From positions 310,001 through 374,000 of the forward strand of contig NZ_BMSE01000003.1 in the NCBI RefSeq assembly GCF_014648995.1: a DNA stretch of 64,000 nucleotides, given 5' to 3'. The notes beneath the pieces were generated by a model. It saw only the letters and a list, made by a program, of their open reading frames with translations, made no database searches and was not told where the DNA came from. Position 1 is the stretch's first letter. Each line of letters opens with the position of its first letter. Both the position numbers and the translations under genes were made by a program. This DNA is from Streptomyces massasporeus. GTDB lineage: Bacteria; Actinomycetota; Actinomycetes; Streptomycetales; Streptomycetaceae. Positions 1 to 9,001 of this stretch are shown here, piece after piece.

Positions 1-604
1 GGAAGCCGTGCTCGTGCCCGTCCTGGCCGATGCCGACGCGGCCGGCTCCGGCGAAGACCTGGCGGGAGACGAAGAACGGCGTCAGGTGGCGCACGATGTC
101 CGAGAAGGGGGTCTCCCGCTTCATCAGGTAGTTCTCGTGCGTGCCGTAGGACGCGCCCTTGTTGTCGGTGTTGTTCTTGTACAGGTGGATCGGCTGGGCA
201 CCGGGCAGCTGAGCGGCCCGTTCCGCGGCCTCTGCCATGATCCGCTCGCCGGCTTTGTCCCAGAGGACGGCGTCCCGGGGATTGGTCACCTCGGGGGAGC
301 TGTACTCGGGGTGTGCGTGGTCGACGTAGAGCCGTGCACCGTTGGTGAGGATCACGTTGGCCAGGCCGATGTCCTCATCGGTGAGCTGGCTGGAGTCCGC
401 GGCTTCGCGGGCGAGGTCGAAGCCTCGCGCGTCCCGCAGCGGATTCTCCTCCTCGAAGTCCCAGCGGGCCCGGCGGGCCCGGTGCATCGCCGCCGCGTAG
501 GCGTTCACGATCTGGGACGAGGTGAGCATGGCATTGGCGTTGGGGTGGCCGGGGACGGAGATCCCGTACTCCGTCTCGATGCCCATTACTCGCCGTACGG
601 TCAT
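1..604 (-). CDS. dop: Pup deamidase/depupylase Dop (C-terminus beyond window)
   Basis: Dop removes Pup from pupylated proteins and deamidates Pup-Gln; it belongs to the carboxylate-amine ligase-like Dop/PafA family and acts in the cytoplasm. About 200 N-terminal residues are present. The start [14 protein letters not shown] has the family G-x-E-T-E-Y-G signature. The insertion at residues about 39-63 ([17 protein letters not shown]) is the Dop-specific loop absent from PafA, and Asp95 ([13 protein letters not shown]) matches the nucleophile known in M. tuberculosis Dop. The ATG is preceded by AAGGAGG. The neighbouring arc gene supports the call. The remaining reading frame runs off the left edge of the window. 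Confidence 0.95.
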   Translation of the reverse strand, partial: MTVRRVMGIETEYGISVPGHPNANAMLTSSQIVNAYAAAMHRARRARWDFEEENPLRDARGFDLAREAADSSQLTDEDIGLANVILTNGARLYVDHAHPEYSSPEVTNPRDAVLWDKAGERIMAEAAERAAQLPGAQPIHLYKNNTDNKGASYGTHENYLMKRETPFSDIVRHLTPFFVSRQVFAGAGRVGIGQDGHEHGF

Positions 605-785
605 GCGGCCCTCCTTGCCCGGCGGCACCCTCGGTCGTGGGCGCCACTCAGATACCGCTGGCGCTCGGTTGCGTGTGCGGTGCCCGTCCCCGCACTGCGC
701 GACTCGGCGGTACGGAAGAGCCTAGAACGCCTTTGCGCTGGTGGGGAGATCATTTGCGTCATTGCGTTGCTCCAGCCGTGGCCTG

Positions 786-828
786 AAAAACAGTCGGCTG
801 CGGGTACCCGCCGAGGGCACCCGCAGCC
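786..828 (-). terminator. Hairpin terminator after arc
   Basis: Perfect 10-bp arms at 796-805 and 819-828, followed on the minus strand by a run of five T. This is a rho-independent-type signal just after the arc stop, so dop (starting at 604) probably has its own promoter or depends on read-through. The remaining 605-785 shows no gene that I can support. Confidence 0.75.
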
Positions 829-838
829 GCCCTGCCTT

Positions 839-2605
839 TTACAGGTACTGACCGGTGTTCGCCACCGTGTCGATGGAGCGTCCGGTGTCCGCACCCTGCT
901 TTCCGGTGATGAGCGTACGGATGTACACGATCCGTTCGCCCTTCTTTCCGGAGATCCGGGCCCAGTCGTCCGGGTTGGTGGTGTTCGGCAGGTCCTCGTT
1001 CTCCTTGAACTCGTCCACGCAGGCCTGGAGGAGGTGGGAGACGCGGAGGCCCTTCTGGTTCTTCTCGAGGAAGTCCTTGATCGCCATCTTCTTGGCGCGG
1101 CCGACGATGTTCTCGATCATGGCGCCGGAGTTGAAGTCCTTGAAGTAGAGGACTTCCTTGTCACCGTTGGCGTAGGTGACCTCCAGGAAGCGGTTCTCCT
1201 CGGACTCGGCGTACATGTGTTCCACGGCCGTCTGGATCATGCTCTGGACCGTGGTGGCCTTGGAGCCGCTGTGCTCGGCGAGGTCGTCGCCGTGCAGCGG
1301 GAGGCGCTCCGTGAGGTACTTGCCGAAGATGTCCTTGGCCGCCTCGGCGTCCGGACGCTCGATCTTGATCTTCACGTCGAGCCGGCCGGGCCGCAGGATG
1401 GCGGGGTCGATCATGTCCTCACGGTTGGAGGCGCCGATCACGACCACGTTCTGCAGGCCCTCCACACCGTCGATCTCGGCGAGCAGCTGCGGGACAATGG
1501 TGTTCTCCACGTCCGAGCTGACACCGGAGCCACGGGTGCGGAAGAGGGACTCCATCTCGTCGAAGAAGACGATGACGGGGGTGCCCTCGCTGGCCTTCTC
1601 ACGGGCCCGCTGGAAGACGAGGCGGATCTGCCGCTCCGTCTCACCGACGTACTTGTTCAGGAGCTCGGGGCCCTTGATGTTGAGGAAGAAGCTCTTGCCG
1701 GCGGCCTGGCCGGTCACCTCGGCGACCTTCTTGGCCAGCGAGTTGGCCACGGCCTTGGCGATGAGCGTCTTGCCGCATCCGGGGGGCCCGTACAGCAGGA
1801 CGCCCTTCGGCGGCCGCAGTTCGTGCTCCTTGAACAGGTCCGGGTAGAGGTAGGGGAGCTCGACGGCGTCCCGGATGGCCTCGATCTGGCCGCCGAGACC
1901 ACCGATCTGCTCGTAGCCGATGTCGGGGACCTCTTCGAGGACGAGTTCCTCGACCTCGCTCTTCGGAACGATCTCGTAGACGTAGCCCGAGCGGGGTTCG
2001 AGCAGGAGGGCGTCACCGGGCCGGATGTTCACGTCCAGCAGCGGCTCGGCGAGCCGTACCACCCGCTCCTCGTCGGTGTGCCCGAGCACGAGGGCCCGCT
2101 CGCCGTCCTCGAGGATCTCCTTGAGGGTGACGATGTCACCGACGCGCTCGTACTCCATGGCCTCGACCACGTTGAGCGCTTCGTTGAGCATTACTTCCTG
2201 GCCGCGCCGGAGCTCCTCGAGCTCGACGCTGGGGCTGACGTTCACCCTGAGCTTGCGGCCGCCGGTGAAGATGTCGGCGGTGCCGTCCTCGTTCGCCGTC
2301 AGGAAGACCCCGAAGCCGGCCGGCGGCTGCGCGAGCCGGTCGACTTCCTCCTTGAGGGCCACGATCTGGTCACGTGCCTCACGGAGCGTGTTGGCGAGTC
2401 GCTCGTTCTGTGCGGACACGCCGGCCAGATTGGTCTGCAGCTCGACGATCCGCTCTTCGAGAATCCTCGTGTGTCGCGGAGAGTCGGCGAGCTTACGTCG
2501 CAGGACGGCGATCTCCTGCTCAAGGTAGGCGATCTGCCCGGCCGGGTCGTCGGACCCGCGTCCCGGGCGGATGCCGCGGTTCATGTCGTCGTCGTGGGCT
2601 GCCAC
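839..2605 (-). CDS. arc: Proteasome-associated AAA ATPase ARC/Mpa
   Basis: Hexameric ATPase that recognises Pup, unfolds pupylated substrates and feeds them to the 20S proteasome. In the 588-residue product I see an N-terminal coiled coil (about 20-95), OB folds (about 95-225), Walker A GPPGCGKT (about 273-280), Walker B with DE near 349-350, and the C-terminal GQYL tail whose penultimate Tyr docks on the proteasome alpha ring. I chose the GTG at 2605 because GAGGAGGTGAGG lies just upstream; an ATG six codons earlier overlaps that Shine-Dalgarno. It shares orientation with dop but is separated from it by a terminator. Confidence 0.97.
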   Translation of the reverse strand: MAAHDDDMNRGIRPGRGSDDPAGQIAYLEQEIAVLRRKLADSPRHTRILEERIVELQTNLAGVSAQNERLANTLREARDQIVALKEEVDRLAQPPAGFGVFLTANEDGTADIFTGGRKLRVNVSPSVELEELRRGQEVMLNEALNVVEAMEYERVGDIVTLKEILEDGERALVLGHTDEERVVRLAEPLLDVNIRPGDALLLEPRSGYVYEIVPKSEVEELVLEEVPDIGYEQIGGLGGQIEAIRDAVELPYLYPDLFKEHELRPPKGVLLYGPPGCGKTLIAKAVANSLAKKVAEVTGQAAGKSFFLNIKGPELLNKYVGETERQIRLVFQRAREKASEGTPVIVFFDEMESLFRTRGSGVSSDVENTIVPQLLAEIDGVEGLQNVVVIGASNREDMIDPAILRPGRLDVKIKIERPDAEAAKDIFGKYLTERLPLHGDDLAEHSGSKATTVQSMIQTAVEHMYAESEENRFLEVTYANGDKEVLYFKDFNSGAMIENIVGRAKKMAIKDFLEKNQKGLRVSHLLQACVDEFKENEDLPNTTNPDDWARISGKKGERIVYIRTLITGKQGADTGRSIDTVANTGQYL

Positions 2606-2850
2606 GGTCCTCACCTCCTCCAAGGGGAGCTGGACGCTTCCAGACCCTACCTGGGCGGGTGTCGATTGAAACCCCTAGATCACAAAGACGGTCGGGGTGT
2701 GTCCGATCTTCACCCTTGCGCTCTCCCTCACGCCAGGGGAATACCCAGCGAACATGATTGGAACCCAGCCGGAGGTAGGGTCGAACTGTTCAACACCCGC
2801 CAGAGCTGGCCGGATTCCCGATACGGCTCGGCGGAGAAACGGCAGGAGAG
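2606..2850. promoter_or_regulatory. Divergent intergenic region arc / ferredoxin
   Basis: 245 bp between two divergent starts, which must hold the promoters of arc (leftward) and of the ferredoxin gene (rightward). I see no gene in it and cannot assign a convincing -10/-35 pair. Confidence 0.4.
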
Positions 2851-3156
2851 ATGAGCGTGCAGCAGGTGGCCGGGGTCGACGGCGAGGCGCTGGAGGTCTG
2901 GATCGACCAGGACCTGTGTACCGGCGACGGCATCTGCGCCCAGTACGCGCCCGAGGTGTTCGAGCTGGACATCGACGGTCTGGCCTATGTGAAGAGTGCC
3001 GACGACGAGTTGCTCCAGGACAAGGGTGCGACAACGCCCGTTCCGCTGCCGCTCCTCACGGACGTGATCGACTCCGCGAAGGAGTGTCCGGGCGACTGCA
3101 TCCACGTGCGACGGGTTTCGGACAGGACCGAGGTCTACGGACCGGACGCAGAGTGA
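2851..3156 (+). CDS. 3Fe-4S type ferredoxin
   Basis: Small soluble electron carrier of 101 residues. The cluster cysteines follow the single-cluster pattern: Cys23 and Cys29 in LCTGDGICAQYAPEVF, then Cys79-Pro in AKECPGDC, with an extra Cys83. The sequence is acidic, as expected of a ferredoxin. Such proteins in Streptomyces commonly serve cytochrome P450s, but no P450 gene is in this window, so the partner is unknown. The ATG lies only two bases after AGGAG; a GTG two codons later (2857) has better spacing and may be the true start. It is transcribed divergently from arc. Confidence 0.88.
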   Translation: MSVQQVAGVDGEALEVWIDQDLCTGDGICAQYAPEVFELDIDGLAYVKSADDELLQDKGATTPVPLPLLTDVIDSAKECPGDCIHVRRVSDRTEVYGPDAE

Positions 3157-3215
3157 CTCCTTCTCTACGTTCCGTCACCACTGTCTGATATCTCACACGC
3201 GCCGTCGCATGCGTC

Positions 3216-3794
3216 TCACACGCTGCGAGCCCCGGCCGGGGTCGAGCGGACGAACGAGCCGCCGTGCCAACGCCATTTCGCGTCGCTCTTCTCGTCGGGG
3301 CAGCAACGCGGCACGTCGGCCGACGAGTAGCCGAGGAGCGTTGCTGTGACGGCGCCGTGGCGAACGGCGAAGTCGCTGACAGTGGTGCCGTCCTCGGGGT
3401 CGAGCAGGGTGGCCACGACGCGGGGTTTGCCCCCGTCGGCGTCGCGCGTCAGGACGTACACGCCGTCCGGCGGGGTGCCCATCGGCGAGTCGCAGTGGAC
3501 CACGGCCACCGTCTCGGGCCTGCCGTCGCCGTCGAGGTCGCCGGAAGCCCGCTTCTGCACGACAGCCTTCACCGGGCCGCACTCGATCGGGAACGTCACC
3601 GCGGCCGGGTCGGGCGGAGTCATGTGCGCCGGAGCGCTCTTGGTCTCGGGAGCGGCCGGCTGGGCCGCCGTCGCCGCGCCGGGCTGCAGGACCGAGGAGA
3701 AGGCCACGACGCCCGCGACGGCGGTCGCGGTGGCGAGCCAGTGGATGGGACGAGTGTGGGTGTGGGCGAGCTCCGGGACGGCGGAAGACTGCAC
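3216..3794 (-). CDS. Secreted or membrane-anchored protein with FG-GAP-like motif
   Basis: 192 residues, function not recognised. The N-terminal hydrophobic stretch (about 19-45, ending in Ala-rich AATAAQ) looks like a signal peptide or anchor. The mature part contains GDLDGDGRPE, a calcium-loop/FG-GAP type D-x-D-x-D-G motif, and four cysteines (ECG, VHCD, RCC). The segment after the motif (PETVAVVHCD) resembles VCBS or FG-GAP beta-blades, so a small extracytoplasmic beta domain is likely. The GTG at 3794 is chosen for the AGGAG nine bases upstream; longer frames to 4028 lack a ribosome site. It converges on the ferredoxin gene. Confidence 0.75.
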   Translation of the reverse strand: MQSSAVPELAHTHTRPIHWLATATAVAGVVAFSSVLQPGAATAAQPAAPETKSAPAHMTPPDPAAVTFPIECGPVKAVVQKRASGDLDGDGRPETVAVVHCDSPMGTPPDGVYVLTRDADGGKPRVVATLLDPEDGTTVSDFAVRHGAVTATLLGYSSADVPRCCPDEKSDAKWRWHGGSFVRSTPAGARSV

Positions 3795-4112
3795 TAGGAG
3801 GGTCTCCTGAGGCTGTGCCGGTGGGGTGGCCAGCATGGTGCCACACGTCACACCGCGAGGGAACGGCGGGGTGTGCACGTCCTGCGCCGGGGAAGTCTGA
3901 AGGGTTGCGGTTCCTGCCGCCGTGTCAGCGGGCCTGTGCGGGCCCGGCTCCCGCTCACCGCGTCGTGGGCCCGCGCGGTCCGCGCGGCAGGTCAACGGCG
4001 TCGGGTGAGGGTTCACCCCGGGCGGCAACGGAAAGGCGCCGTGCCGGAGTTCCGGTACGGATCCGGGAACTCCGGCACGGCGCCGGTGCGTTGGACGCGG
4101 TGACGGGCCGCC
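3795..4112. other. Intergenic region without a gene
   Basis: 318 bp between trmI (leftward) and the secreted-protein start. The trmI-proximal half holds a strong hairpin (listed separately). The rest should contain the promoter of the secreted protein; no gene seen. Confidence 0.5.
4035..4084 (-). terminator. 19-bp perfect-stem terminator after trmI
   Basis: Arms 4035-4053 and 4066-4084 are perfect inverted repeats (19 bp), loop of 12 bases. It lies 29 bp past the trmI stop, with no T-run, as is usual in Streptomyces. Confidence 0.8.
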
Positions 4113-5015
4113 TCAGCGGCCGGCGCCGCCGTCGGCGTTGGGACCTGCGTAGTCCTCGCCGTAGGCGCCCTTGGCGGGGCGGCGGCGGCGCATGGGCGGC
4201 TCGACGCCGTCGGCGAGGCGGCGCGCGGTGAGCAGGAAGCCGGTGTGGCCGATCATCCGGTGGTCCGGGCGGACGGCCAGGCCCTCGATGTGCCAGTTGC
4301 GGATCATCGACTCCCAGGCGCTCGGCTCGTTGAAGCAGCCGATCTCGCGGATGGACTCGACGGTCCGGGCGAGCTGGGTGGTGGTCGCCACGTAGCAGCA
4401 CAGGATGCCGCCGGGGACGAGCGCCTTGGAGACGGCCTCCAGGCACTCCCAGGGAGCCAGCATGTCGAGGATGACGCGGTCGACGTCGGCGTCGGACAGG
4501 TTGTCCTGGAGGTCGCCGACGGTGAGCTGCCAGGCGGGGTGCGGGCCGCCGAAGTAGCGCTCGACGTTCGCCTGGGCGATCTCGGCGAAGTCGGCGCGGC
4601 GCTCGTAGCTGTGCAGCATGCCCTGGTCGCCGATGGCCCGCAGCAGGAAGCTGCTGAGCGAGCCGGAGCCGACGCCCGCTTCCACGACGCGTGCGCCGGG
4701 GAAGATGTCGGCGAAGGCCAGGATCTGCCCCGCGTCCTTGGGGTAGACCACGGCGGCGCCGCGGGGCATGGACAGGACGTAGTCGGGGAGCAGGGGGCGC
4801 AGCGCGAGGTAGGCGACGTTCCCCGTGGTGCGGACAACGCTGCCCTCGGGAGCGCCGATCAGCTCGTCGTGGGGGAAGGAACCCTTGTGGGTGTGGAAGT
4901 TCTTCCCGGCCTCGAGCGTGAACGTGTAGTGGCGGCCCTTGGGGTCGGTCAGCTGAACCTGGTCCCCGACCTTGAAGGGCCCGCGCCTGCGGGCGGCACC
5001 GGTCGGTTCGGACAT
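4113..5015 (-). CDS. trmI: tRNA (adenine-N1)-methyltransferase TrmI
   Basis: SAM-dependent methyltransferase making m1A58 in the T-loop of tRNA; the family acts as a tetramer. The 300 residues include an N-terminal beta domain (FKVGDQVQLTDPKGRHYTF) and the Rossmann SAM site VVEAGVGSGSLSSFLLRAIG (about 108-127). Further motifs are DMLAPWECLEAV and the C-terminal HTGFLLTARRLADG. The basic tail PPMRRRRPAKGAYGEDYAG is typical of the actinobacterial form. It sits 38 bp downstream of the site-2 protease gene in the same orientation, so the two probably form an operon; a strong terminator follows. Confidence 0.93.
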   Translation of the reverse strand: MSEPTGAARRRGPFKVGDQVQLTDPKGRHYTFTLEAGKNFHTHKGSFPHDELIGAPEGSVVRTTGNVAYLALRPLLPDYVLSMPRGAAVVYPKDAGQILAFADIFPGARVVEAGVGSGSLSSFLLRAIGDQGMLHSYERRADFAEIAQANVERYFGGPHPAWQLTVGDLQDNLSDADVDRVILDMLAPWECLEAVSKALVPGGILCCYVATTTQLARTVESIREIGCFNEPSAWESMIRNWHIEGLAVRPDHRMIGHTGFLLTARRLADGVEPPMRRRRPAKGAYGEDYAGPNADGGAGR

Positions 5016-5053
5016 GTGACCAGCCTACCGGCCCCGGAGAGGGCCACCGACCA

Positions 5054-6991
5054 CTAGGAGGGCCTCGCCATCGCTTTCACGAAGGCACGCTCCACATCGG
5101 CCGCCGACAGGACGCCATAGATCTCGCCGGTCTCCTCCACCACGAGGTATTCGGTGGCCGGGGTGGCGCGCAGGGCGTCCAGGAGTTCCTCGCCGGAGAG
5201 CTCCGCCGAGACGCGCATGCCGTCGGTGAGGTCTTGGGCGAGGCCGCTGACGGCGACCCAGGGACGGCGGTGTTCGGGCACGCCGACGATGGCGGCCTCG
5301 CGGACGAGGGAGAGGGGCTTGCCATCGGGGTCGACGACGACCAGGGCGCGGGCCCCGGCGGCGTTGGCGCGGCGCAGCGCCTCGGACAGCGGGGTGTCCG
5401 ACTCGACGGGGACCGCGCGGCGGGTGAGTGCGCGGGCGCGCAGCTCGGGGAGGTGCTCGCGCAGGCGGGCCATGCGCAGGCTGTTGCCGGCGCCGGTCCA
5501 GATGATCGCGGCGAGGATCGCGGCGAGCAGGGCGTCGAGGACGGTGTCCATGCCCACGTTGTCGACGGCGTCGGTGCCGAGGGCGCCGGACTGGGTCAGC
5601 AGGGGCAGTCCGATGAGCACGGAGACGGCGAGGGCGCGGCCGACCCAGGCGGCGGCGATGGTGCCCTTCATCGGCTTGCCGGTGATCTTCCAGACGACGG
5701 CGCGGAGCATGCGGCCGCCGTCGAGGGGAAGGCCGGGCAGGAGGTTGAAGGCGGCCACGATGAGGTTGGAGATCATCAGGCCGGCGAGCAGGACGCCGGG
5801 GACGGTGCCGGGTTCCACGGTCTGCGCGGCGCCGTAGAAGACGCCGGCGAGGACGAGGGAGAGCAGGGGCCCGACGAAGGCCAGCACGAACTCCCGGCCG
5901 GGGGTCTCGGCCTCCTTCTCGATCTCGGAGACGCCGCCGAAGAACTGGAGCTGGATGCGGCGGACCGGGAGTTTGAAGCGGAGGGCGGCGACGGTGTGCG
6001 CCAGTTCGTGGACGAGCACGGAGGCGTAGAAGGCGACCGCGAAGAAGAGGGAGACCAGGTAGCGGGCGGCGCCGAGCTCGGGCAGCACGCGCTCCAGCTG
6101 GCCGCCGAACACCCAGGTGATCAGCGCGGCGACGAGGAACCAGCTCGGCGCGACGTACACCGGCACGCCGAAGGGCCGGCCCATGAGCAGCCCGCCCCGG
6201 GGCTCCGGCCGCTGGGGGGCGGGGCCCTTGCCGTCGGCGGAGTGGGCGAGGTGGCGGTCGCCGTCGGTGGGGGTGGACGGGGCGGGGTGGTGGTTCGGGT
6301 GGCCGGTGCCCGGGGCGGGGGCCGAGGGCTGCTGCGGGCGGTTGTGGTCACCGGAGCCGGGGGCCGGGGCGTGTGCCTTGTGCAGGCGGTCCGCCTCGGG
6401 CCGGCCGGGGGCGGGGGCCGAGTGCGGGCCGCTGGCGTAGGCGCGGTCGGGGTGCGTGTCCCCCTCCGGCGCGTCGCCGCCGTCGCGCTCGCCGGGGGCG
6501 GGTGCCGTCTGCGGTACGTCGGCGTCGGTGGGGGCCGGTGCCGTGTGCCGGTCGTCGGCGGAGGCGCGGTCGGGGTGGGTGTCCCCTTCCGGCGCGTCAC
6601 CGCCGTCGCGCTCGCCTACGGCGGGTGCCGGTACGGCGGCGTCGGTGGGGGCCGTGTGCGGGTTCTCGGCGTCGGCGCGGTCGGGGTGCGGGTCGCCCTC
6701 CGGACGACGGTTCGCGTCGGGCTCGGCGGGCGATTCGTCACCCCGCGTCGGGCGGTCCGCCGCCGAGTCGTCCCGCGGGGCGTCCGAAGGGGTCGCCGGG
6801 GTGTCCGCGGGCGTGGCCGGGCCGGTCGGCTCCGGGGCCGGGGTGGGCTGTTCAGGGGTGAAGGGGCGCTCGTCCGTGGGCTGTTCGTCGGCGGGGGTCG
6901 GCTCGGCGGCCCGGGCCGCGGGCCCCGCGTGGCGCTCGGCCGACTCGTCCTTGCCGGACCGCGGCCGCCCGCGCCCGCCGCTCTCGTCCAC
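5054..6991 (-). CDS. Site-2 protease family M50 metalloprotease with CBS domains
   Basis: Intramembrane zinc protease of the Rip/SpoIVFB type. The 645-residue product starts with about 265 residues of Pro/Ala/Asp/Glu-rich low complexity containing repeats. The conserved core follows from MGRPFGVPVYVAPSWFL (about residue 270) with several membrane segments. The zinc motif HELAH lies near residue 327 and the second metal motif LPGLPLDGGRML further on. Two C-terminal CBS repeats (about 530-640) may sense nucleotides. I chose the GTG at 6991 (VDESGGRGRPR) with GAGGGGA upstream. Translation could also begin nearer the core. The long disordered cytosolic head is unusual for the family. It is divergent from the RecB-type gene. 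Confidence 0.9.
   Translation of the reverse strand: MDESGGRGRPRSGKDESAERHAGPAARAAEPTPADEQPTDERPFTPEQPTPAPEPTGPATPADTPATPSDAPRDDSAADRPTRGDESPAEPDANRRPEGDPHPDRADAENPHTAPTDAAVPAPAVGERDGGDAPEGDTHPDRASADDRHTAPAPTDADVPQTAPAPGERDGGDAPEGDTHPDRAYASGPHSAPAPGRPEADRLHKAHAPAPGSGDHNRPQQPSAPAPGTGHPNHHPAPSTPTDGDRHLAHSADGKGPAPQRPEPRGGLLMGRPFGVPVYVAPSWFLVAALITWVFGGQLERVLPELGAARYLVSLFFAVAFYASVLVHELAHTVAALRFKLPVRRIQLQFFGGVSEIEKEAETPGREFVLAFVGPLLSLVLAGVFYGAAQTVEPGTVPGVLLAGLMISNLIVAAFNLLPGLPLDGGRMLRAVVWKITGKPMKGTIAAAWVGRALAVSVLIGLPLLTQSGALGTDAVDNVGMDTVLDALLAAILAAIIWTGAGNSLRMARLREHLPELRARALTRRAVPVESDTPLSEALRRANAAGARALVVVDPDGKPLSLVREAAIVGVPEHRRPWVAVSGLAQDLTDGMRVSAELSGEELLDALRATPATEYLVVEETGEIYGVLSAADVERAFVKAMARPS
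6430..6720 (-). repeat. Coding repeats in the protease N-terminal region
   Basis: Protein unit GERDGGDAPEGDTHPDRA occurs twice almost exactly, and a third degenerate copy reads PEGDPHPDRA. The DNA copies lie near 6446-6495, 6565-6615 and 6673-6705. The repeats lie in the disordered head of the protease, outside the catalytic part. Confidence 0.75.
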
Positions 6992-7178
6992 CGGTGTCCC
7001 CTCGATCGAAGCGTCTCCCGCGCCTGCCGGACGGGAGGTCTCGAGTCGATGGTATGCGTCCGTCGCGGTGCGTTCCGCCCCGGCACCCCTGTGTTTCCCG
7101 TACGTCGACCTCCTCTCCCGGCTTCCCCCACGGAACACGGCTGGGTCACTGTCAGTGGCGGGCCGTATGGTCTGGGGC

Positions 7179-8204
7179 ATGGAGACGAGCACCGAGGGCG
7201 CGCCGCGGCCCGACAGCAATCGGGCCGCGGCGGAGGAACCGGCGGTCCCGGCCGGGCCCGCGGAGACGGCAGTGGAGACGGCGGCGGACGCGCGGACGGT
7301 GGCGGAGGCGGCGGCCGAGACCGCCGCCGTGAGCGACCTCGTGACCGGGACCACCGCCATAGCGCCCGCCTCGCTGTCCCCCTCGCGTGCGAGTGACTTC
7401 ATGCAGTGCCCGCTGCTCTACCGCTTCCGGGTCATCGACCGGCTGCCCGAGAAGCCGAGCGAGGCGGCGACGAGGGGAACGCTGGTGCACGCGGTCCTGG
7501 AGCGGCTCTTCGACGCCCCGGCCGCCGAGCGCACGCCGCCCCGGGCGAAGTCGCTGATCCCCGGCCAGTGGGACCGGCTGCGCGAGACGCGGCCGGAGGT
7601 CGTGGAGCTGTTCGCCGACGATCCGCAGGGCGAGCGGCTGGCGCGCTGGCTGGGCGAGGCGGAGCAGCTCGTCGAGCGCTGGTTCACCTTGGAGGACCCC
7701 AGCCGTCTGGAGCCGGCCGAGCGGGAGCTGTTCGTCGAGACCGAGCTGGAGTCCGGGCTGCGGCTGCGCGGCATCATCGACCGGGTCGACGTGGCTCCCA
7801 CGGGCGAGGTCCGGATCGTCGACTACAAGACGGGGAAGGCGCCCCGGCCCGAGTACTCCGAGGGTGCCCTGTTCCAGATGAAGTTCTACGCCCTGGTGGT
7901 GTGGCGGCTGAAGAACGTGATCCCCCGGCGGCTCCAGCTGGTCTACCTCGGCAGCGGCCAGGTGCTGACGTACGACCCGGTCCTCGCCGATCTGGAGCGG
8001 GTGGAGCGCAAGCTGCTGGCGCTGTGGGAGGCGATCCGGCTGGCCACCGAGACGGGCGACTGGCGGCCGCGCCCCACGAAGCTGTGCGGCTGGTGCGACC
8101 ACCAGGCCCACTGCCCGGAGTTCGGCGGTACTCCCCCGCCCTATCCGCTGCCGGTGCGAGCGGCGGAGCTGCCGGTGCAGCCGGCGCCGGGTGAGGGCGG
8201 CTGA
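7179..8204 (+). CDS. RecB-family PD-(D/E)XK exonuclease with Fe-S cluster cysteines
   Basis: 341-residue Cas4/AddB-like nuclease. After a low-complexity head of about 60 residues, the domain opens at SLSPSRASDFMQCPLLYRF (Cys77). The nuclease motifs are RGIIDRVD and IVDYKTGKAP. Three further cysteines, in LCGWCDHQAHC (303, 306, 312), complete a Cys1+Cys3 pattern typical of 4Fe-4S nucleases. The likely role is processing DNA ends in repair. I take the ATG at 7179 (METSTEGAPR); an ATG four codons upstream is also possible. No helicase partner is adjacent. It is divergent from the site-2 protease. Confidence 0.9.
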   Translation: METSTEGAPRPDSNRAAAEEPAVPAGPAETAVETAADARTVAEAAAETAAVSDLVTGTTAIAPASLSPSRASDFMQCPLLYRFRVIDRLPEKPSEAATRGTLVHAVLERLFDAPAAERTPPRAKSLIPGQWDRLRETRPEVVELFADDPQGERLARWLGEAEQLVERWFTLEDPSRLEPAERELFVETELESGLRLRGIIDRVDVAPTGEVRIVDYKTGKAPRPEYSEGALFQMKFYALVVWRLKNVIPRRLQLVYLGSGQVLTYDPVLADLERVERKLLALWEAIRLATETGDWRPRPTKLCGWCDHQAHCPEFGGTPPPYPLPVRAAELPVQPAPGEGG

Positions 8205-8258
8205 GTCGGGCGTGCCCGCGCAGGGCAGAATGGGCCCGGACTAGCGAAGGAGACTTAC

Positions 8259-8930
8259 GTGGCCATCCGCGTCCTACTGGTCGACGACCAGCCGCTGCTC
8301 CGTACCGGCTTCCGGATGATCCTGGAGGCCGAGCAGGACATCGCGGTCGTCGGGGAGGCCGGTGACGGACTGCAGGCACTCGACCAGGTGCGTGCGCTTC
8401 AGCCCGATGTGGTTCTGATGGACATCCGTATGCCGCGGATGGACGGTGTGGAGGCGACCCGGCAGATCACCGGTCCGGGGCGGGACGGCCCGGCGAAGGT
8501 GCTGGTGCTGACCACGTTCGATCTCGACGAGTACGTGGTGGAGGCGCTGCGCGCCGGCGCCAGCGGGTTCCTGTTGAAGGACGCGCCCGCCAACGAACTG
8601 GTGCAGGCGATCCGGGTCGTGGCCTCGGGCGAGGCGATGCTCGCGCCGAGCATCACGCGCCGGCTGCTCGACAAGTACGCCACGCATCTGCCCTCCGGTG
8701 AGGAGCCGGTGCCGGACACGCTGCACACGCTCACCGACCGCGAGGTCGAGGTGCTGAAGCTGGTGGCGCGCGGGCTGTCCAACGCGGAGATCGCCGCCGA
8801 CCTGTTCGTCAGCGAGACCACCGTCAAGACGCACGTGGGGCATGTGCTGACCAAGCTGGGCCTGCGCGACCGCGTCCAGGCGGCGGTGTACGCGTACGAG
8901 AGCGGGCTGGTGCGCCCCGGCGCGCAATAG
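8259..8930 (+). CDS. NarL/LuxR-family response regulator (orphan)
   Basis: 223 residues. The receiver domain (1-125) has acidic pocket D9-D10, the phosphoacceptor Asp55 in VVLMDIRMPRMDG, a conserved Thr (LVLTTFD) and Lys (LLKDAPA). The LuxR-type helix-turn-helix lies about 150-215 (LTDREVEVLKLVARGLSNAEIA). It binds DNA when phosphorylated, but no histidine kinase gene is adjacent, so the partner is unknown. The GTG start at 8259 follows GAAGGAG. It stands alone, 54 bp after the nuclease gene, and ends at a strong bidirectional hairpin. Confidence 0.93.
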   Translation: MAIRVLLVDDQPLLRTGFRMILEAEQDIAVVGEAGDGLQALDQVRALQPDVVLMDIRMPRMDGVEATRQITGPGRDGPAKVLVLTTFDLDEYVVEALRAGASGFLLKDAPANELVQAIRVVASGEAMLAPSITRRLLDKYATHLPSGEEPVPDTLHTLTDREVEVLKLVARGLSNAEIAADLFVSETTVKTHVGHVLTKLGLRDRVQAAVYAYESGLVRPGAQ

Positions 8931-8945
8931 CGGCCGCGAGCCGGC

Positions 8946-8994
8946 ATGTGAAGAAGGGCGCCCCCCGCCGAGCGGGGGGCGCCCTTCTTCACAT
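8946..8994. terminator. 23-bp perfect-stem bidirectional terminator
   Basis: Arms 8946-8968 and 8972-8994 are exact reverse complements with a 3-base loop. It separates the convergent response regulator and solute-binding protein genes, and each arm ends in an AAGAAG/CTTCTT tract, so it can serve both strands. Confidence 0.9.
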
Positions 8995-9001
8995 CGGTGC
9001 G

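Noticed and set aside
8-2854. A 948-codon open frame on the plus strand over dop and arc
   Set aside because: Lies antisense to two clear genes; its translation has no domain pattern and reflects GC-rich antisense openness.
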